From Macrotrachela quadricornifera (taxonomy: Eukaryota > Rotifera > Eurotatoria > Philodinida > Philodinidae), in assembly GCA_022393335.1 (NCBI GenBank), contig JAJEKB010020935.1:812408-876407 (forward strand): DNA of 64,000 nucleotides, written 5' to 3'. A model generated the notes under the pieces. The model ran no database searches, was not told where the DNA came from, and worked only from the letters and a program-made list of their open reading frames with translations. Positions 63,295 to 64,000 of this stretch are shown piece by piece. The first letter of the stretch is position 1. Each line of letters begins with the position of its first letter. A program made the translations under genes and the position numbers.

Positions 63295-64000
63295 GAATAT
63301 CTATCAAATAAAGAAAGTAAAATGTGAGATAAAATTCCGTCACTCAGAGCTCATAATCTATATATATATATTAAGAAGAAGTTATGTTTGTCTCTGTCTG
63401 TTTTTTATGCATTTGGGCACCGCATAAGCTAGCGATCAGAGACCGAAAACGAGTCGAGTACTCGGCAACTCGACTCGACTCGACTCGGTTTATGTCGAGT
63501 CCGAGTGTAAAATTTGAGAAATGTGTCGTGTCGAGTCGAGTTTGACTTGAAGAACTCGACTTTTTAAAAATTTCTTCATAATTTTACCATTTGTTTCTCA
63601 GTATTAGTCATCGTCAATGTTAGACAAACTGAGATGAGACACTGTCAATTCATTTCAATGAATCGGCTGAAGAAAGCATTAAAATGAATAGATAGCGATG
63701 AACTGACGACGCTAGATAAAGTACACTGAATGATATACACTAACTTTCATTGTGGAGTAAAACCATGGAGACCCAACCACTTTTTGGAAAAATGTTTTTT
63801 TATCAACTTTTTTCTGCTGGTTAGACCGGTATGCAGTAGAAAATAAGTTTGGCCGAAAAAAACTCCAAGGTCGTATTTGATATAACAGAGATCCAAGATG
63901 ATTTGTCGGAACACCGATAGGCAGACTCGATTACTATGGTTGTTACAATGTTTCGAGCTGATATTTTAGGTATAGATAGGCAGCTACTAGACAAGCAAAA
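63295..64000. other. Second Helitron-like terminus and unassigned sequence
   Basis: At 63357 the sequence TCTATATATATATATTAAGA followed by GTTTGTCTCTGTCTG repeats the layout seen at 61914. The right end of the window (63600-64000) shows no supported gene. Confidence 0.35.
63450..63562. repeat. CGAGT/ACTCG simple-repeat tract
   Basis: Pentamer ACTCG and its complement CGAGT are repeated in both orientations (for example CAACTCGACTCGACTCG and GTGTCGAGTCGAG), so the tract can fold on itself. It starts about 95 bases after the Helitron-like TCTATATATA terminus. Confidence 0.75.

Overview
The window looks like nuclear DNA of a bdelloid rotifer. It is strongly AT-rich, and the genes carry many 46-62 bp GT-AG introns. 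Three family types match bdelloid expansions: a KLC-type TPR protein with an ART-like N-terminal half, an LDLa/EGF-ectodomain seven-helix receptor, and divergent rhodopsin-like receptors. Intact animal genes (a Pax factor, an ALDH1A-like enzyme) sit beside genes that resemble bacterial or microbial ones and beside many broken transposable elements. I suspect an AT-rich genus such as Rotaria. The organism call rests on gene content recalled from family knowledge, not on a search.

Layout. 0.8-2.3 kb: a broken NACHT NTPase gene and a Tc1/mariner relic. 3.2-6.2 kb: a 992-residue TPR/ART-like protein (minus). 8.8-13.2 kb: a large LDLa/EGF/7TM receptor (plus). 13.7-15.9 kb: a decayed retroelement ORF1 with zinc knuckles, an inverted-repeat element, a perfect 26-bp palindrome and a 400-N gap. 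18.3-20.5 kb: a 15-exon aldehyde dehydrogenase that splices cleanly to 494 residues. 21.8-22.2 kb: an unrecognised small protein of distinct composition. 24.0-24.6 kb: a TTAA-flanked MITE. 27.1-28.6 kb: a flavin monooxygenase closest to bacterial trimethylamine monooxygenase. 30.4-30.8 kb: a PLAC8 pseudogene. 31.5-32.6 kb: an intronless bacterial-type glycerol dehydrogenase. 33.5-37.3 kb: a DNA transposon with a spliced 575-residue DDE-like transposase, terminal inverted repeats and a repeated 13-mer. 41.7-42.8 kb: a two-exon GPCR. 44.3-46.1 kb: LINE remnants. 46.6-48.3 kb: a six-exon divergent Pax gene. 49.1-49.3 kb: a MITE. 50.0-50.8 kb: a broken piggyBac transposase. 51.2-52.1 kb: an intronless GPCR. 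53.1 kb: a tRNA-like gene. 53.1-59.3 kb: AT-rich sequence with little recognisable. 59.3-61.8 kb: a class I terpene synthase gene. 61.9-64 kb: Helitron-like ends, a second large TTAA MITE and a CGAGT repeat tract.

The most notable cargo is metabolic and probably acquired: the terpene synthase, the Tmm-like monooxygenase and the glycerol dehydrogenase. The terpene synthase's coding exons are separated by an intron that holds a TTAA-flanked MITE. A piggyBac transposase relic and at least three TTAA-flanked elements with related ends lie in the same window. Receptors, metabolic genes and mobile DNA are interspersed with no sign of operons; the genes appear to be independent transcription units.
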